Below, piece by piece: positions 61,938-64,000 of a stretch of DNA of 64,000 bases. Each line of letters opens with the position of its first letter. The stretch's first letter is position 1. The position numbers and the translations under genes are program-made. The notes under the pieces were generated by a model. That model made no database searches and was not told where the DNA came from. It saw only the letters and a list, made by a program, of their open reading frames with translations. The stretch is from Anthostomella pinea (lineage: Eukaryota > Ascomycota > Sordariomycetes > Xylariales > Xylariaceae), in contig CAUWAG010000014.1 in the NCBI GenBank assembly GCA_963556695.1, positions 124,001 through 188,000 of the forward strand, read 5' to 3'.

Positions 61938-64000
61938 ATGCCGGTCCAGGACGACTTCGAGGACGATGTCAACCGGAGGAGAGAGTATGGCAATCCACAC
62001 AGCGGGAAGCATCCAATCCCAACCATTCAGGGCTACAGGGAGCATAGGAAAGAGATGGGCGGCCAGGTACAGGATGAGGAGCAAGCCCAGAGAGGACCCG
62101 AAGACGAGTCGACCACCAAGCGAGCCTTCCATTCCGCCAAAGCCATCATTCAAGGCAAAGATGACACGGCAGACTCGAAACACAACCCATACCCAGCCAC
62201 GAACCACAACTACGCCGAGCGCCCACCACACAACACGTCAGCCACTAACATGGCCCGGGTGGACGAACCCGGACGAGAGGCGCAAGAGGCCGATACGGGT
62301 GAGCAAGACATTCCGGACCGATACCAGCAGGAAGATGAAAAGGAGTCGACGAACGGGAAGCAGGAGGGAAAAGGTCAGGACAAGACTGCGACAGAGGCTG
62401 TGGTGGGCGCAGTCGACCCCAAGGAGAAGCGCAAGGCAATGAAGAAGACGAAGAGACATGGTGGAGGAAGAGAAGTCACCGATCCCATCACCCATCTACC
62501 AATTACCATACACGACCAGACCGACAAAGACCTCAAGTCAGCACCCGAGAATGAGCCGGACCCAGGAACCCAGCACTACAGCGCCACTGGTCCCCAAGCG
62601 GCCGCCAAGTCAGATGAAGAGCTGGAGACGGAGAGAGAAAAGATCCAACGAGGCCACAATGGCATGCAGAAGGTTTTCCCTCCTCCGGACTTCGAATACA
62701 CACGAAGCAAGCTAGCGGAAGTCCACCAGAAAGCTATCTACGCTGGGCTGGGGGGGATTGTTCTTCTGGCTGCCATCTTATTCGTGCTTCCAATGCCATT
62801 CGCCAGCCGGTCGTCGTCAAAATTGTCCGAGAACAGAAGCAGCTGGCTACCGCAGGTTTCTACCATGCTGACCGTCCCGTTGTTTTTCGGCCTGGCCATT
62901 GTGACCGTCATCGGCATGGGACAATGGGTCAACAAAAGGACCAACGAAATTTTCGATGACGAGACTTGGGACGCTGCACGCCGTGAGGAACAGGCTGTTT
63001 TGAGCAATGACGAAGAGCTACCAGAGTCAACCCAGTGGCTCAACAGCCTCATCTCGGCCATCTGGCCATTGATCAACCCAGACCTGTTCGCTTCCCTCGT
63101 CGACCAGATCGAAGATGTCATGCAGGCCTCTTTGCCCAAGGTCATTAAAATGGTCGCTGTGGATGACATGGGTCAAGGCAGCGAAGCTCTTCGCATCCTT
63201 GGAGTGCGGTGGTTGCCCACCGGTGCGGCAAGTGAATCTGTGGATTCCGGTGGAAAACTTCACAAAGGCGACGAGGCCTCGCAAAATGACCGTACTGATC
63301 CTCAGAACGCACAAGAAGGTGCTGGTGATCAGGACGGCGATGGTGGCAAAGCCTCCCAGTCGAACGGAGAGGATGATGGAGACTCGAAGCAGCAGGAGCA
63401 AGAACAGATCGAAGTGCGCGAGGGCATGGAAGCTGAGGAGGGCGACTTCGTCAACGTTGAGCTTGCCCTTGCGTATCGAAGCCGGTCGTCGGGAAAGTCG
63501 GTCAAGTCAAAGGCGAAAAATGCCCATCTACTACTGAAGTTCTACCTCCCCAGCGGTGTCGCCATTCCTGTCTGGGTCGAGCTTCGGGGTCTGATCATGA
63601 CACTGAGAATGCGGCTGCAGCTAACGCCTGATCCGCCGTTCATTTCCCTCTGTACCCTGACCTTCCTCGGACAGCCGAAAGCGAGCATCTCCTGCGTCCC
63701 GCTTTCGAAGCACGCACTCAGCTTGACGGATGTTCCTCTCATTTCATCTTTTGTCAACTCGGCAGTCGATGCTGCATTAGCTGAGTACGTTGCGCCGAAG
63801 AGCCTTACCCTCAACCTGAAGGACATGCTTGTCGGCGACGATTTCAAGAAGGATACAACCAGCATTGGTGTCGTCTGGATCTATATCAAGCGCGCCAGAG
63901 ACTTCAAACAAGGCGACGGTGGCGTTGGTCCGATGAAAGGCTCGAGCGACGCCTACGTGACAGTTTCTTGGGGTAAGTTCGGCAAGCCAGTTGCCTCAAC
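61938..64000 (+). CDS. Mug190-like SMP/C2 lipid-transfer protein, 3' end beyond the right edge
   Basis: An open frame from ATG 61938 (MPVQDDFEDDVNRRREYGN) runs without a stop to the window end, at least 687 residues. The first 260 residues are hydrophilic and charged. Two membrane segments follow (AIYAGLGGIVLLAAILFVL and MLTVPLFFGLAIVTVIGMG). Then comes an SMP-type region (TQWLNSLISAIWPLINPDLF, VELALAYRSRSSGK, LRGLIMTLRMRLQL, YVAPKSLTLNLKDMLVGDDF) interrupted by an acidic low-complexity loop. Finally the start of a C2 domain (IGVVWIYIKRARDF, SDAYVTVSWGKFGKPVAST) appears. This order matches fission yeast Mug190 and the tricalbin/E-Syt group, ER-plasma-membrane contact-site proteins that move lipids. 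The GGGTAAGT near 63972 looks like a splice donor but interrupts conserved C2 sequence, so I read through it. Confidence 0.88.
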   Translation, partial: MPVQDDFEDDVNRRREYGNPHSGKHPIPTIQGYREHRKEMGGQVQDEEQAQRGPEDESTTKRAFHSAKAIIQGKDDTADSKHNPYPATNHNYAERPPHNTSATNMARVDEPGREAQEADTGEQDIPDRYQQEDEKESTNGKQEGKGQDKTATEAVVGAVDPKEKRKAMKKTKRHGGGREVTDPITHLPITIHDQTDKDLKSAPENEPDPGTQHYSATGPQAAAKSDEELETEREKIQRGHNGMQKVFPPPDFEYTRSKLAEVHQKAIYAGLGGIVLLAAILFVLPMPFASRSSSKLSENRSSWLPQVSTMLTVPLFFGLAIVTVIGMGQWVNKRTNEIFDDETWDAARREEQAVLSNDEELPESTQWLNSLISAIWPLINPDLFASLVDQIEDVMQASLPKVIKMVAVDDMGQGSEALRILGVRWLPTGAASESVDSGGKLHKGDEASQNDRTDPQNAQEGAGDQDGDGGKASQSNGEDDGDSKQQEQEQIEVREGMEAEEGDFVNVELALAYRSRSSGKSVKSKAKNAHLLLKFYLPSGVAIPVWVELRGLIMTLRMRLQLTPDPPFISLCTLTFLGQPKASISCVPLSKHALSLTDVPLISSFVNSAVDAALAEYVAPKSLTLNLKDMLVGDDFKKDTTSIGVVWIYIKRARDFKQGDGGVGPMKGSSDAYVTVSWGKFGKPVAS

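Overview
This window looks like nuclear DNA of a filamentous ascomycete (Pezizomycotina, probably a Sordariomycete; this is inference). The genes carry short introns of about 50-180 nt with GTRNGT donors. The gene families are typically fungal: HET domain, Zn2Cys6 regulator, AIM18, fungal cyanamide-hydratase-like HD protein, Fot1/pogo transposon. Two long AT-rich, TpA-rich blocks (about 8.5-12.6 kb and 57.4-61.2 kb) look like repeats destroyed by repeat-induced point mutation (RIP). I reconstructed exon structures by hand from splice signals and reading-frame continuity. Family assignments rest on motif recognition, not database searches.

Layout. 1-8.2 kb is a compact group of enzyme genes: a cupin protein cut by the left edge, a secreted FAD-linked oxidase, a UbiA-type membrane prenyltransferase and a short-chain dehydrogenase, a combination typical of a meroterpenoid-like metabolic cluster. 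8.5-12.8 kb is a RIP-type block holding GC-normal islands, several of which are solo-LTR- or MITE-like insertions with intact target-site duplications. 13-17.3 kb has two small basic coiled-coil proteins, a secreted alpha/beta hydrolase broken by an in-frame stop at codon 43, and a six-cysteine small secreted protein. 18.4-27.3 kb has mitochondrial AIM18, a TetX-like FAD monooxygenase, a two-gene module of unknown function (A1 and decayed B1), and a HET-domain protein. A gene-poor stretch follows (27.3-31.3 kb, with a TA-flanked MITE).

31.3-35.1 kb has a sugar transporter and an AYR1-like reductase. 35.5-38.2 kb is a Fot1/pogo transposon bounded by long inverted repeats and TA, with a solo LTR and a 214-bp MITE nested inside it. 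39.7-44.9 kb has a Zn2Cys6 regulator and a phosphatidylserine/tryptophan-decarboxylase-like (PsiD-type) enzyme. 45-48 kb holds TA-flanked MITEs and a lone Copia-type gag ORF. 49.5-57 kb has the AP-2 mu subunit, a cyanamide-hydratase-like HD protein, the second copy of the two-gene module (A2 and B2, both with frame breaks), a tRNA-like element and a small methyltransferase. 57.4-61.2 kb is the second RIP-type block, bounded by inverted repeats. The last gene, running off the right edge, is a Mug190-like SMP/C2 lipid-transfer protein.

How it fits together. The housekeeping genes (AIM18, AP-2 mu, Mug190-like) are interleaved with accessory genes and transposon debris. Three observations stand out. 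First, a set of insertions can be ordered in time from nesting and one empty site. Second, the undescribed A/B module is duplicated about 31 kb apart, with the same 165-bp sequence in inverted orientation in both spacers. Third, the secreted hydrolase is otherwise intact but for its nonsense codon.
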